DNA of 64,000 bases from a bacterium 210820-DFI.6.37 (GCA_020558355.1 JAJCKG010000005.1:111250-175249), one strand, 5' to 3'. Positions 26,158 to 34,073 are shown, counted from the first letter of the stretch. Notes: generated by a model not told the origin, from the sequence alone. Translations and numbers: made by a program.

Positions 26158-26334
26158 AAAAATAGGAATGTCTGTATGTAAAGAAAAACTCTTTCCAATT
26201 CAGGGAAAGAGTGCTTTCTTTTCAAATACACCATTCCTTTTCAAATACGGAAGGCAATGCCGTTTCCAGCCTTACCCATTGGCGCTGGGCCATAAGCGAA
26301 TTTCATTTCGCTCCCAGGCCGTCACGCTCGGAAT
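26158..26334 (-). ncRNA. Riboswitch-like leader element, copy E
   Basis: Minus strand: ATTCCGAGCGTGACGGCC, stem GAGCG/CGCTT, GGGTAAGGCTGGAAACGGC and GCCTTCCGT to GGAATG. A CTCTTTCC/GGAAAGAG arm and the CATTCCTATTTTTG terminator follow. It lies downstream of the 56-aa gene and upstream of copy D's promoter, so transcripts from the 56-aa gene would meet it. Confidence 0.75.
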
Positions 26335-26360
26335 CCTGCTATTTTCAATTATTCTGGCCG

Positions 26361-26531
26361 TCAAGCCGTTACTTTTTCGTTATAAGCCTTGCCGCTCTGC
26401 TGTTCTTGCTCTACTACGCTCCTTGTGAAGCACATCGCTTTTACGACATCCAGAATATGCTCCTGAAATTCCAGGGGAGTTTCGCTGGCGCTTTCAAGGA
26501 TCTCATCGAGCAGTTTTTCAGTCTCAGCCAT
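26361..26531 (-). CDS. Small hypothetical protein, 56 aa, divergent from the XRE regulator
   Basis: ATG at 26531 with a strong GCAGGAGG site; the product runs MAETEKLLDEILESASETP to NEKVTA. It is acidic and probably helical, has a single cysteine and no signal peptide or membrane segment. It has its own promoter (TTGACA-N18-TAAAAT, 26591-26620) back-to-back with the XRE regulator gene. Small acidic proteins beside XRE repressors are sometimes antagonists or toxin-antitoxin partners, but nothing here proves that. Leader copy E follows its stop within 30 nt. Confidence 0.7.
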   Translation of the reverse strand: MAETEKLLDEILESASETPLEFQEHILDVVKAMCFTRSVVEQEQQSGKAYNEKVTA

Positions 26532-26576
26532 GTTTCCCTGCCTCCTGCGTTTTAATAGAATAAATTTCCAGTTTTA

Positions 26577-26646
26577 TGTCTTATTAACACATTTTAGCAT
26601 GGGGCGGCGTATTTTGTCAATACTTGTATATTGTCTTATCAAGACA
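26577..26646. promoter_or_regulatory. Divergent control region with two TGTCTTATYA-type palindromes
   Basis: A perfect TGTCTTATCAAGACA palindrome (26632-26646) lies just upstream of the XRE -35 box. An imperfect one (TGTCTTATTAACACA, 26577-26591) lies at the start of the leftward transcript. The leftward promoter is TTGACA (26615-26620), 18 nt, TAAAAT (26591-26596). Confidence 0.6.
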
Positions 26647-26654
26647 TACTTGCC

Positions 26655-26683
26655 TTGACAAGACGCAACACTTATGTTATACT
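26655..26683 (+). promoter_or_regulatory. Promoter of the XRE regulator gene
   Basis: Consensus TTGACA (26655-26660), 17-nt spacer, TATACT (26678-26683). It covers an upstream in-frame ATG at 26674, which is why the TTG at 26713 is taken as the start. Confidence 0.85.
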
Positions 26684-26712
26684 TTGATAAAGCAGCAGGA
26701 GGTAAGATTTCA

Positions 26713-27057
26713 TTGAATAATATTGGGCAGCGCCTAAGGGAGGCGCGGAAGGCCCGGGGTATGAGTCAGACCGCGCTGGCGGAAAAGATCGGTTCGTCCA
26801 GAGGTGTCATTACTAACATTGAACTCAATATTGTAACCGATCCTCAGCCGATTGTTATTAACGCGGTCTGTGACGCTTTGCAGATTAATAAAGAATGGCT
26901 TTTGGAAAATAAAGGCCCTATGGATACTGGAAGCGGGGTAAGCCGCAGCGCGAAAGTGCTGTCTGAGATTTACACTTATGCCCAGGGACTATCTGAAAAA
27001 GAACAGCTTTTTATTTTGGATTTGATTCGTTCTTATACAAAACACCGCAGCGGTTAA
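26713..27057 (+). CDS. XRE-family helix-turn-helix regulator
   Basis: 114 aa starting at TTG 26713, preceded by AGGAGG at 26697-26702. The N-terminal 60 residues are a Cro/CI-type HTH (NIGQRLREARKARGMSQTAL, then EKIGSSRGVITNIE), followed by INKEWLLENKGPM as in phage-type repressors. The C-terminus is a short helical tail with no metallopeptidase or ligand domain. Adjacent palindromes suggest autoregulation and control of the 56-aa gene. A matching site in leader B suggests wider control of the surface locus. Confidence 0.88.
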   Translation: MNNIGQRLREARKARGMSQTALAEKIGSSRGVITNIELNIVTDPQPIVINAVCDALQINKEWLLENKGPMDTGSGVSRSAKVLSEIYTYAQGLSEKEQLFILDLIRSYTKHRSG

Positions 27058-27131
27058 CGCTCCGGTGTTTTGTGTCAGTTTTTTGCAATTTTTTATAAGC
27101 GGCGGGTCAGGCGGGCTGCGGCAATGTCATT

Positions 27132-28061
27132 TCAGGTTTCTTCTGGGGCGGCCGCTTGCAGTTCCTCAATGGACAGCCCCGTCACTTCTAAAATTTCCTC
27201 TACCGGCATTCCTTTTTCTTTCAGCTTTTTTGCGATGGCGGCCCGCTGCTCCTTTTTGCCTTGGGTAAGGCCGTCTTTTACGCCTTCTTCCCAGCCTTCT
27301 TTTCTCGCGTCGGATCTGCGCCATTCCGTCTGGATTTCATACCACTCCCTGTCAAACCGGGCTTCCCGGATCAGTTCTTCTTCACTTACCTTCCGCAGCA
27401 GCTTATCTGTCATGGAAATCACCTCTCCTCCATTTTGAACAAGCTTCTCCACGTATTCCTGCTGGTCCGGGTCCCCGCTGCAGAGCAGATAAGCGCCAAA
27501 CTGTTCCAGCGGGCCCAATTCTTCCGGCGGCTTTTCTCTCCAGGGAATTTTCCCCAATTCGATAAAGTGAAACTCCAATATATCCGACAGCTTTTTATGG
27601 CTCTTTTCCTCTCGCAGGGTAAACATGGAGTGGACTTGCTCATTCTGTTCTTCTGATGGTATTTTCCCTTTTACAAAGGCGATCAGAATATTTTTTTTCA
27701 TTTTAACATATTCCTGTCCTCTGTCCAATCCCCTGGCCGCCATTTTACACCCATACAAGACCATCCTGTCCGCGAAGGCCCCGGAGATGTCTACCTGCAT
27801 CTCAATATCGATCTGCTCTCCGGCGCTGGTTTCCACCCGGATATCCATGATGATTTCTTTTTGCCTTCTGTCCTCTGGGATAGAAAAGGGGTTTTTATAC
27901 ACCAGATCGGTGATGGGGTCTTCCTCTCGCTCCAGGATGAGATTTAAAACTGTAATCAGCGCTTTCTTGCATTCCTCTGTGTCCTGCCCAAATACCGCTT
28001 TAAAAATCAGATCGCTGGTAAGCGGTTCTCTTATTGTGTTTTCTGTTCGATTTCGATTCAT
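27132..28061 (-). CDS. Rpn-family recombination-promoting nuclease / PD-(D/E)XK transposase-like protein, copy 1
   Basis: 309 aa. It starts with the family hallmark TSDLIFKAVFGQ, followed by NLILEREEDPITDLVY and the catalytic core IIMDIRVETSAGEQIDIEMQV, which supplies the Asp and Glu-x-Gln of the PD-(D/E)XK nuclease fold. C-terminal coiled region EGWEEGVKDGLTQGKKEQR is typical. Escherichia coli RpnA-type proteins cut DNA and promote RecA-independent recombination. The first about 245 residues are almost identical to the copy at 29281-30171; only the C-terminal tails differ. It has no terminal repeats and may act on the repeats around it. Confidence 0.88.
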   Translation of the reverse strand: MNRNRTENTIREPLTSDLIFKAVFGQDTEECKKALITVLNLILEREEDPITDLVYKNPFSIPEDRRQKEIIMDIRVETSAGEQIDIEMQVDISGAFADRMVLYGCKMAARGLDRGQEYVKMKKNILIAFVKGKIPSEEQNEQVHSMFTLREEKSHKKLSDILEFHFIELGKIPWREKPPEELGPLEQFGAYLLCSGDPDQQEYVEKLVQNGGEVISMTDKLLRKVSEEELIREARFDREWYEIQTEWRRSDARKEGWEEGVKDGLTQGKKEQRAAIAKKLKEKGMPVEEILEVTGLSIEELQAAAPEET

Positions 28062-28191
28062 CTCTTCCCAACTTTCTTTTTTTTACTTTAATTCCATTTT
28101 AATACATCTCCTATTTTTTGTCAAACGCTTCCTTTCCCTTTTCTCCCCGCAAAAAAACTGCCGAGCCAGCGGTTAACTCGCTGGTTCGGCA
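27411..28191. repeat. Direct repeat of about 780 bp, partner at 29521-30301
   Basis: The two blocks are offset by exactly 2110 bp and differ by only a few bases. They cover most of the Rpn gene, its promoter region and half of a terminator stem. Weaker similarity extends to about 27258. At the other end copy 1 breaks off inside the terminator (28191), where unrelated sequence begins. Confidence 0.9.
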
Positions 28192-28306
28192 ACTGGCAAC
28201 CAGCCGGATATTTCATGATCAAATATAAGCATTTGAGTAATACATATTTTGCCATTTATATATGTATATTTCAACCATATTTGTAAAATTAATCAAATCA
28301 CTACAA

Positions 28307-28335
28307 TTGCCACGCTAAAACTTCTGTGATATAAT
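28307..28335 (+). promoter_or_regulatory. Promoter of the leucine-rich-repeat gene
   Basis: TTGCCA (28307-28312), 17 nt, consensus TATAAT (28330-28335). It gives a leader of about 195 nt before the gene. Confidence 0.8.
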
Positions 28336-28341
28336 GTCCTC

Positions 28342-28503
28342 GATCCGGCGACTGGCAAGCGAATGCGTAGACAGAGCCGAGGTGAGACAGATGCCCATAG
28401 CACGCAGCGATTGGCAAGCAACAGCGCAGACAGAGCAACGTGCTTTCGGCATAATGTGCGCAGGTCCGGCGACTGGCAAGCGAATGCGTAGACAGAGCCG
28501 AGA
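28342..28503 (+). repeat. Three tandem leader repeats of about 38 nt
   Basis: Units start near 28342, 28403 and 28463. The first and third share CGGCGACTGGCAAGCGAATG and the continuation GCGTAGACAGAGCCGAG; the middle one is a diverged version with ATTGGCAAGC and GCAGACAGAGC. Each unit can fold as CGGC/GCCG. They fill most of the untranslated leader. Confidence 0.75.
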
Positions 28504-28535
28504 CAGTATTTTATCTGGAAAGGAGTTATTTATTT

Positions 28536-29156
28536 ATGGATATTTTAACCTGGAATATCGGCTGGCCCGTAAAAGAATTGGTTACGGCACAATTGCGGCC
28601 GGATGGAACTTTTGTTGTTATTGGAAATGGAGATACAGAAAAATATGTAGTATGGGAACAGCTTCCATGGAAAAATTACAGAGACCGGATCCGTCGGGTC
28701 CGATTCGAAGACGGCGTCTGCCCCACTTCCATTTCATCCTGGTTCTATGGCTGCGATCAATTACACACGGTAGAAAACTTCCCTGACAGTATACAGAATA
28801 TGTCCATCGCGTTCTGCGGCTGTACAGCCCTGGCTTCCCTGCCGGAGCTGCCGGACAATGTGACAGATCTGGACGAGGCCTTTATCGACTGCTGCAGTCT
28901 GACCCGCTTTCCAGTAATCCCGGAAAAGGTGATCTACACCTGCGACACATTTGTAAACTGCGCCAATCTGACAGGGCGGATGCTCCTGAAAGCAAATCTG
29001 CGGCAATACGCTTTTATGTTTCAAGACGCATGTACAAAAGATGGGAATTCACTGATTATCGATTACGCAGAAGGGTTGGAACAAATCGTGGAAAAGATTA
29101 TTGCCACTGGAACTGACGGCTCTCATCTTGAAAAGGGAGAACCTGTCTTGCTGTAG
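28536..29156 (+). CDS. Small leucine-rich-repeat (BspA/DUF285-like) protein, cytoplasmic
   Basis: 206 aa starting at ATG 28536 with AAAGGAG upstream. Residues about 65-150 form four degenerate repeats of about 22 residues with the pattern F.GC..L....P.(L/N) (SWFYGCDQLHTVENFPDSIQ; AFCGCTALASLPELPDNV; AFIDCCSLTRFPVIPEKV; TFVNCANLTG), as in BspA/Mycoplasma-type LRR proteins. The N-terminal 60 residues (TWNIGWPVKELVTAQLRPDG) are a small beta domain. There is no signal peptide, unusual for this repeat type, so it probably works in the cytoplasm. Function unknown. It is enclosed by the two Rpn copies. Confidence 0.75.
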   Translation: MDILTWNIGWPVKELVTAQLRPDGTFVVIGNGDTEKYVVWEQLPWKNYRDRIRRVRFEDGVCPTSISSWFYGCDQLHTVENFPDSIQNMSIAFCGCTALASLPELPDNVTDLDEAFIDCCSLTRFPVIPEKVIYTCDTFVNCANLTGRMLLKANLRQYAFMFQDACTKDGNSLIIDYAEGLEQIVEKIIATGTDGSHLEKGEPVLL

Positions 29157-29280
29157 CGGAAGACATGAAACCGCTGACGGCTCCGCGGATTCTCTGAAAA
29201 ATAGAAAAGCGGATATTTTTGAATCGCTTCCTGCGCACCCTGCCCTGCTTTCCGGGCGGGGCGCGGTTATTTATGGATTA

Positions 29281-30171
29281 CTACAGTTCCTCTATTTCTG
29301 TCTCAGTCAGGCCCGTGTATCTAGCGATTTTATCGGTTGGCACGCCGTCCTGTTTCATTTCCAGCGCAATGGCCTTTTTGCCTTGGGTAAGCCCGTCTTC
29401 CCAGCCTTCTTTTCTCGCGTCAGATCTGCGCCATTCCGCCTGAAGCTCATACCACTCTCTGTCAAACCGGGCTTCCCGGATTAGTTCTTCTTCACTTACC
29501 TTCCGCAGCAGCTTATCTGTCATGGAAATCACCTCTCCTCCATTTTGAACAAGCTTCTCCACGTATTCCTGCTGGTCCGGGTCCCCGCTGCAGAGCAGAT
29601 AAGCGCCAAACTGTTCCAGCGGGCCCAATTCTTCCGGCGGCTTTTCTCTCCAGGGAATTTTCCCCAATTCGATAAAGTGAAACTCCAATATATCCGACAG
29701 CTTTTTATGGCTCTTTTCCTCTCGCAGGGTAAACATGGAGTGGACTTGCTCATTCTGTTCTTCTGATGGTATTTTCCCTTTTACAAAGGCGATCAGAATA
29801 TTTTTTTTCATTTTAACATATTCCTGTCCTCTGTCCAATCCCCTGGCCGCCATTTTACACCCATACAAGACCATCCTGTCCGCGAAGGCCCCGGAGATGT
29901 CTACCTGCATCTCAATATCGATCTGCTCTCCGGCGCTGGTTTCCACCCGGATATCCATGATGATTTCTTTTTGCCTTCTGTCCTCTGGGATAGAAAAGGG
30001 GTTTTTATACACCAGATCGGTGATGGGGTCTTCCTCTCGCTCCAGGATGAGATTTAAAACTGTAATCAGCGCTTTCTTGCATTCCTCTGTGTCCTGCCCA
30101 AATACCGCTTTAAAAATCAGATCGCTGGTAAGCGGTTCTCTTATTGTGTTTTCTGTTCGATTTCGATTCAT
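29281..30171 (-). CDS. Rpn-family recombination-promoting nuclease, copy 2
   Basis: 296 aa. The N-terminal 245 residues, including TSDLIFKAVFGQ and the MDIRVETSAGEQIDIEMQV nuclease core, are essentially identical to copy 1. The tail is different (KAIALEMKQDGVPTDKIARY then TGLTETEIEEL), a small helix-turn-helix-like repeat frequent in this family. The near identity with divergent tails points to recent duplication or gene conversion followed by exchange of the 3' end. It is convergent with the LRR gene, 124 nt apart. Confidence 0.88.
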   Translation of the reverse strand: MNRNRTENTIREPLTSDLIFKAVFGQDTEECKKALITVLNLILEREEDPITDLVYKNPFSIPEDRRQKEIIMDIRVETSAGEQIDIEMQVDISGAFADRMVLYGCKMAARGLDRGQEYVKMKKNILIAFVKGKIPSEEQNEQVHSMFTLREEKSHKKLSDILEFHFIELGKIPWREKPPEELGPLEQFGAYLLCSGDPDQQEYVEKLVQNGGEVISMTDKLLRKVSEEELIREARFDREWYELQAEWRRSDARKEGWEDGLTQGKKAIALEMKQDGVPTDKIARYTGLTETEIEEL

Positions 30172-30260
30172 CTCTTCCCAACTTTCTTTTTTTTACTTTA
30201 ATTCCATTTTAATACATCTCCTATTTTTTGTCAAACGCTTCCTTTCCCTTTTCTTCCCGC

Positions 30261-30307
30261 AAAAAAACTGCCGAGCCAGCGGTTAATTCGCTGGTTCGGC
30301 AGTTTTT
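30261..30307 (-). terminator. Terminator hairpin between the 46-aa gene and Rpn copy 2
   Basis: AAAAAAACTGCCGAGCCAGCG and CGCTGGTTCGGCAGTTTTT form a stem of about 18 bp with a 7-nt loop and T-runs on both strands. It probably terminates the 46-aa gene. Its first part is duplicated, and cut, at 28151-28191. Confidence 0.85.
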
Positions 30308-30392
30308 ATTCGTGGTCGTTATAATCAGATCTCTCAGATCCTCTTTCTTCGTAATTCATGATGAAGCATTGTTCAATTACCGTTTCACAGGT

Positions 30393-30533
30393 CTACTCTT
30401 CGATTTTCTCTGCGGTAAGCTTTACTCTCTGGCCGGTCATTTTCTCAATATGCTTTTCCATCTGCTGCAGCATGCTGTCAATGACGAGTGAAGAATTTGC
30501 CCTGTTGTCATTCTTGAATCTTGCATTTACCAT
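30393..30533 (-). CDS. Small hypothetical protein, 46 aa
   Basis: ATG at 30533 with AAGGGAG upstream. The product MVNARFKNDNRANSSLVIDS continues with MLQQMEKHIEKMTGQRVKLT and ends AEKIEE. It is hydrophilic and probably a single helix, without signal peptide. A good promoter (30597-30625) and a strong terminator downstream support a real one-gene unit. I do not recognise it. Confidence 0.65.
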   Translation of the reverse strand: MVNARFKNDNRANSSLVIDSMLQQMEKHIEKMTGQRVKLTAEKIEE

Positions 30534-30596
30534 AAGACACACTCCCTTCTATTCCCTCGTATATGGGAAATTATTTAATTTCCTTCTGACAAAGCT

Positions 30597-30625
30597 ATTA
30601 TATCCGCAAAGCTGACGGGTTTCAA
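30597..30625 (-). promoter_or_regulatory. Promoter of the 46-aa gene
   Basis: Minus strand TTGAAA (30620-30625), 17 nt, TATAAT (30597-30602). A palindrome GGAAATTA/TAATTTCC lies in the leader at about 30566-30582. Confidence 0.8.
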
Positions 30626-30926
30626 CCCAAAAGAAGGCCAAATAGGAAAGTCAGCAAGGTTATGGAAGTGGCGCAACAAATTTGTTTGCATTCTGGACAT
30701 TTTTTTAATTAATTTGCTTATTGATATTTTATTAACAAGCGTCAAGGTTTTCTCATTTCGCCTTAGGAGCCGGACGAAAAGACCCAAATCAAGAATTCTG
30801 AAACAATCGTCTCGATTTTACGTGTTGTTTCAAATTCGCCGGGTCAAGTGGGACGCGCTTCCCGGGCAGGGCAGCTTCCGGTCAAATTCAAATTCACGCC
30901 CATTTATAAGTTTTTGCCTCGCTCCG
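30626..30926. other. Intergenic region, nothing recognised
   Basis: AT-rich at the left, GC-richer towards the end of the molybdopterin gene. No open frame with a ribosome site, no strong hairpin with a T-run and no repeat of other parts of the window was seen. Confidence 0.5.
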
Positions 30927-32831
30927 CTACAAGTACAGGATCTGCCCTGCCTTTTCATAGGAGTATCCCCCTAATTCATCCAGATGGCTATGGAAGTCTT
31001 CGCTTTTCAGAATTTCTATGAAGGCCTGGATATGGGGCAGGTCCAGATACTCCTGAGGGACAGCGAAGTCATATTCTTCCGGTCCAATAGGGATGAAATC
31101 AAGATCCATGGCCTTTGCCGCGGAAAGAATTCCCATCCCCGCGTCGGCTCCGTCGCTGCCTACCGCGGCGGCTACTGCCATATGGGTAGCGGCTTCCCGG
31201 TCATAGCCGTTGATCCGCGCCGGCTCGATTCCCAGCTGCTTTAGCTTGTAATCAAACAAAACTCTGGTCCCGGCTCCCCGCTGGCGGTTGACATAGCGGC
31301 AGTCCGGCAGGTCTTCGATTCCTTTGATTCCCAGCGGGTTTCCCTTTTTCACCAGGATTCCCTGAGTCCGGCCTACGCCTTTGATCAGGGCCATGCTTCC
31401 CTCGCCGAAAAGCTTTTTGATATAGGAAATGTTATATTCTCCGGTAGCTTCATCCAGCAGGTGGATCGGCGCAAGATGCGCTTCCTTCCGCTTTAAAGCC
31501 ATCAGGCCGCCCATGCTTCCCACATGGGTACTGGAAACGAACATACCTTTATGAAGACCCGGCATCTGGTCCGCGATCACGTCCAGAATCAAATCATGGC
31601 TGCCGATAATGACTACCGTATTTTCCACTTCCTCCTTCTCCCGGTACAGTTCTACCCGCACCGGCTCGCCCGCTTCTACGCCTTCGCTGCTCTGCTCAAT
31701 CACGCAAAAGCCATCGGCCCGCACCAGGGACATGGCGGCGCCCGCTCCTCTGGCGAGAGGCGCGGCGACGATTTTATCGCCAACTTTTCCAACCTTAACC
31801 CGAACATATTCCTTGTGCTTCAGGCTGGAAACAAGGCGCTTGGAAATATAGGCGGTCACAGTTTCTCTCCGTTTTTGAACGGTCTGCCCCATCATGGCCA
31901 GCACCGGTTCTACAAAGTTTTCAAAGCCGATATAGGCAGAAACCGGATACCCCGGAAGGCCGATGACCGGTTTTCCTTTTACAATGGCCAGAATCACAGG
32001 CTTTCCCGGTTTGATAGCTACGCCGTGTACCAGCACTTCTCCCAGTTCCCGAAGTACATGAACGGTATAATCCTCGGTGCCCGCGCTGGACCCCGCGTTG
32101 ACGATAACCATGTCGTATTCCGCTACGGCCTTCGCGATTCTGTCTCTGATCATCTGATAATCATCAATGACAGGGGGGAAGCGGTGGGCGTTCCCTCCCG
32201 CTTCAATAACCATATTTTCAAACATCCGGGAGTTGGATTCGATGATGCTCCCATCTTCCGGATCGTCCTCCGGCTCGATGATTTCGGTTCCTGTTGGGAA
32301 AATGGCCACCTCCGGCTTTTTCACAACTTCGATTTCTGTAATTCCGGCAGAAAGCAGTACACCCACGTCGATGGGACGTATTTTATGGCAGCTTGGCAGA
32401 ATCATCTCTCCCGCGACGATGTCTTCACCAATGGGCCGCACATGCTGCCACGGCGACGCGGAAGCGATAATTTTTACGCCCTCGTCAGTTTCCACCAGAT
32501 CTTCAGCCATAATAACCGCGTCGTAAGGCGGGTGGATCGGGTCTCCGGTATCGACGATCTGATAATCTTCGGTTTCCTTCAGGATCGCTGGTTCCGCTTC
32601 CGACGCGTTCTTAGTCCGCTCAGCAATGACCGCGATTCCATCCATTGCCGACGCGTTAAAGAGGGGAGAACAGTATTTTGCGTAAACGGCGCTTCGCGTC
32701 ACCCGGTTGAGCGCCTTTGAAACCGGAATGGTCTCATACTGTACCCGCGCGATCTTTTGCAATGCCTCCAGATATAAGGCGGCGGCTTCGTCTACCGGCC
32801 TTGTCTGTAAATAAAGATTTCTCTTTGCCAT
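30927..32831 (-). CDS. MoeA-type molybdopterin biosynthesis protein fused to a periplasmic-binding-like domain
   Basis: 634 aa. Residues 1 to about 405 are a complete MoeA: SPLFNASAMDGIAV, GTEIIEPEDDPEDGSIIESN, NAGSSAGTEDYTVHVLRELG and KPGKPVILAIVKGKPVIGLP, which insert molybdate (or tungstate) into adenylated molybdopterin. The remaining 225 residues (VVIIGSHDLILDVIADQMPG; RYVNRQRGAGTRVLFDYKL) are the type-2 substrate-binding-like domain (PF12727), also seen in MoeA-LysR-type fusions. It follows a second, unfused MoeA by 12 nt. No molybdoenzyme is in the window, so the target is elsewhere. Confidence 0.92.
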   Translation of the reverse strand: MAKRNLYLQTRPVDEAAALYLEALQKIARVQYETIPVSKALNRVTRSAVYAKYCSPLFNASAMDGIAVIAERTKNASEAEPAILKETEDYQIVDTGDPIHPPYDAVIMAEDLVETDEGVKIIASASPWQHVRPIGEDIVAGEMILPSCHKIRPIDVGVLLSAGITEIEVVKKPEVAIFPTGTEIIEPEDDPEDGSIIESNSRMFENMVIEAGGNAHRFPPVIDDYQMIRDRIAKAVAEYDMVIVNAGSSAGTEDYTVHVLRELGEVLVHGVAIKPGKPVILAIVKGKPVIGLPGYPVSAYIGFENFVEPVLAMMGQTVQKRRETVTAYISKRLVSSLKHKEYVRVKVGKVGDKIVAAPLARGAGAAMSLVRADGFCVIEQSSEGVEAGEPVRVELYREKEEVENTVVIIGSHDLILDVIADQMPGLHKGMFVSSTHVGSMGGLMALKRKEAHLAPIHLLDEATGEYNISYIKKLFGEGSMALIKGVGRTQGILVKKGNPLGIKGIEDLPDCRYVNRQRGAGTRVLFDYKLKQLGIEPARINGYDREAATHMAVAAAVGSDGADAGMGILSAAKAMDLDFIPIGPEEYDFAVPQEYLDLPHIQAFIEILKSEDFHSHLDELGGYSYEKAGQILYL

Positions 32832-32843
32832 ATTCTGTCCTTT

Positions 32844-34073
32844 CTACAGCAGCACGACTTTTACGGCTTCGCCTGCTGTCAGTCCTTCTTTATTTGTGTC
32901 GATCATTGTGTAGCCATGGGCTCTGGAAAGCGTGGTCATCATCCCCGATTTGCCAAGAATCGGTTTTGCTGTGTATCCCGTTTCACTCGCTTGCAGTTCT
33001 ACCAGAAGACAAGTGGCTCTGCCCGGCGCGCTTGCCACGTTGGTTTCGATGGAAGCGATGGTCCCCGGCGGCTCCGGCTGGCCGGTCATCTGTCTGTAAA
33101 GCCAGACTGCCAGCAGCTCAAAGACCATCATAGCGGCCGCCGGGTGTCCCGGAAGCCCCATCAGAACCGTTTGGGACGCTTCATCATATCCAAGAATGGT
33201 GGGCTTTCCCGGTTTGAGGGCGATTCCATGGGTGAAAACGCCCGGGTTTCCCAGCTGGTCCAGAACCGCCGCGGTATGGTCTTTTTCACCCTGGGAGCTT
33301 CCGCCGGAAGCTACTACCAGATCGCTGGTTTCCATTCCGCCCCGGACCGCTTCTAAAAGCAGCTCCTTCTCGTCCTTCAGGACCTTTTTTTCTACTACCT
33401 CAAGCCCGTACTTGCGGCTCATGGCTTCCAGCACATAGGTGTTGATATCCCGTATCTGCCCCGGCTCAGGCTTTTCCTCCGCTGATACAAGCTCATCTCC
33501 TGTGGAAATAATGGTGATCCTCCAGGGCTTGTACACTGGTACGGTATGGACTCCTGCGGAAGACAGAACGCCGATTTCCTGGGGCCGGAGCCTTGTTCCT
33601 TTTTTGAGAAAAAGCTCCTGCTTCTTTATATCTTCCCCAATGCTGACTACATTTCTTCCAGGTGAAACCGAGTCATATACGGCGATTTGTTTTTCATCAA
33701 AGCTTTCGCAATACTCGATCATGACCATAGCGTCCGCGCCCTCCGGCACCATTCCGCCTGTTGGGACATATATACATTGGCCTGGCTGAATCCCCCGCAG
33801 GGCCGGGGTTCCGATCCGCACCTTTTCGATAACCTCCAGGAAAACCGGGATGCTCTCAGTGACGCCCTGGGTATCAGCGGCTCTTACCGCGTATCCGTCT
33901 ACTGTGGATCTTCGGAAAGCCGGGACTGGCTCCGGCGAAACCATATCCGACGCCAAAACTCTCCCAAGAGCCTGCTCCAATTGAACAAACTCGATCTGGT
34001 TTTGTTTGCCGCTGACTGCCCGCAGCAGCTTTTCACGAGCCTGCTTTACTGTATCTACGTTTAATAGCTTCAC
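32844..34073 (-). CDS. moeA: MoeA-family molybdopterin molybdenumtransferase
   Basis: 409 aa from GTG 34073, which has GAGAGGAAAG upstream; earlier ATGs lie within or before that ribosome site. Motifs: FRRSTVDGYAVRAADTQGV, STGDELVSAEEKPEPGQIRD, ASGGSSQGEKDHTAAVLDQ, KPGKPTILGYDEASQTVLMG and LPGHPAAAMMVF. It catalyses molybdate insertion in molybdenum-cofactor synthesis. Two MoeA paralogues side by side are common in anaerobes that use both molybdenum and tungsten or selenium-dependent molybdenum hydroxylases, but specificity cannot be read from sequence. Confidence 0.93.
   Translation of the reverse strand: MKLLNVDTVKQAREKLLRAVSGKQNQIEFVQLEQALGRVLASDMVSPEPVPAFRRSTVDGYAVRAADTQGVTESIPVFLEVIEKVRIGTPALRGIQPGQCIYVPTGGMVPEGADAMVMIEYCESFDEKQIAVYDSVSPGRNVVSIGEDIKKQELFLKKGTRLRPQEIGVLSSAGVHTVPVYKPWRITIISTGDELVSAEEKPEPGQIRDINTYVLEAMSRKYGLEVVEKKVLKDEKELLLEAVRGGMETSDLVVASGGSSQGEKDHTAAVLDQLGNPGVFTHGIALKPGKPTILGYDEASQTVLMGLPGHPAAAMMVFELLAVWLYRQMTGQPEPPGTIASIETNVASAPGRATCLLVELQASETGYTAKPILGKSGMMTTLSRAHGYTMIDTNKEGLTAGEAVKVVLL

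Noticed and set aside
26674..26712. Upstream ATG as start of the XRE regulator
   Set aside because: It lies between the -35 and -10 boxes of the gene's own promoter, and the AGGAGG site points to the TTG at 26713.
28342..28503. CRISPR array
   Set aside because: Only three units, one diverged, with a 60-nt period and no cas genes; they sit in the leader of a gene behind its promoter.
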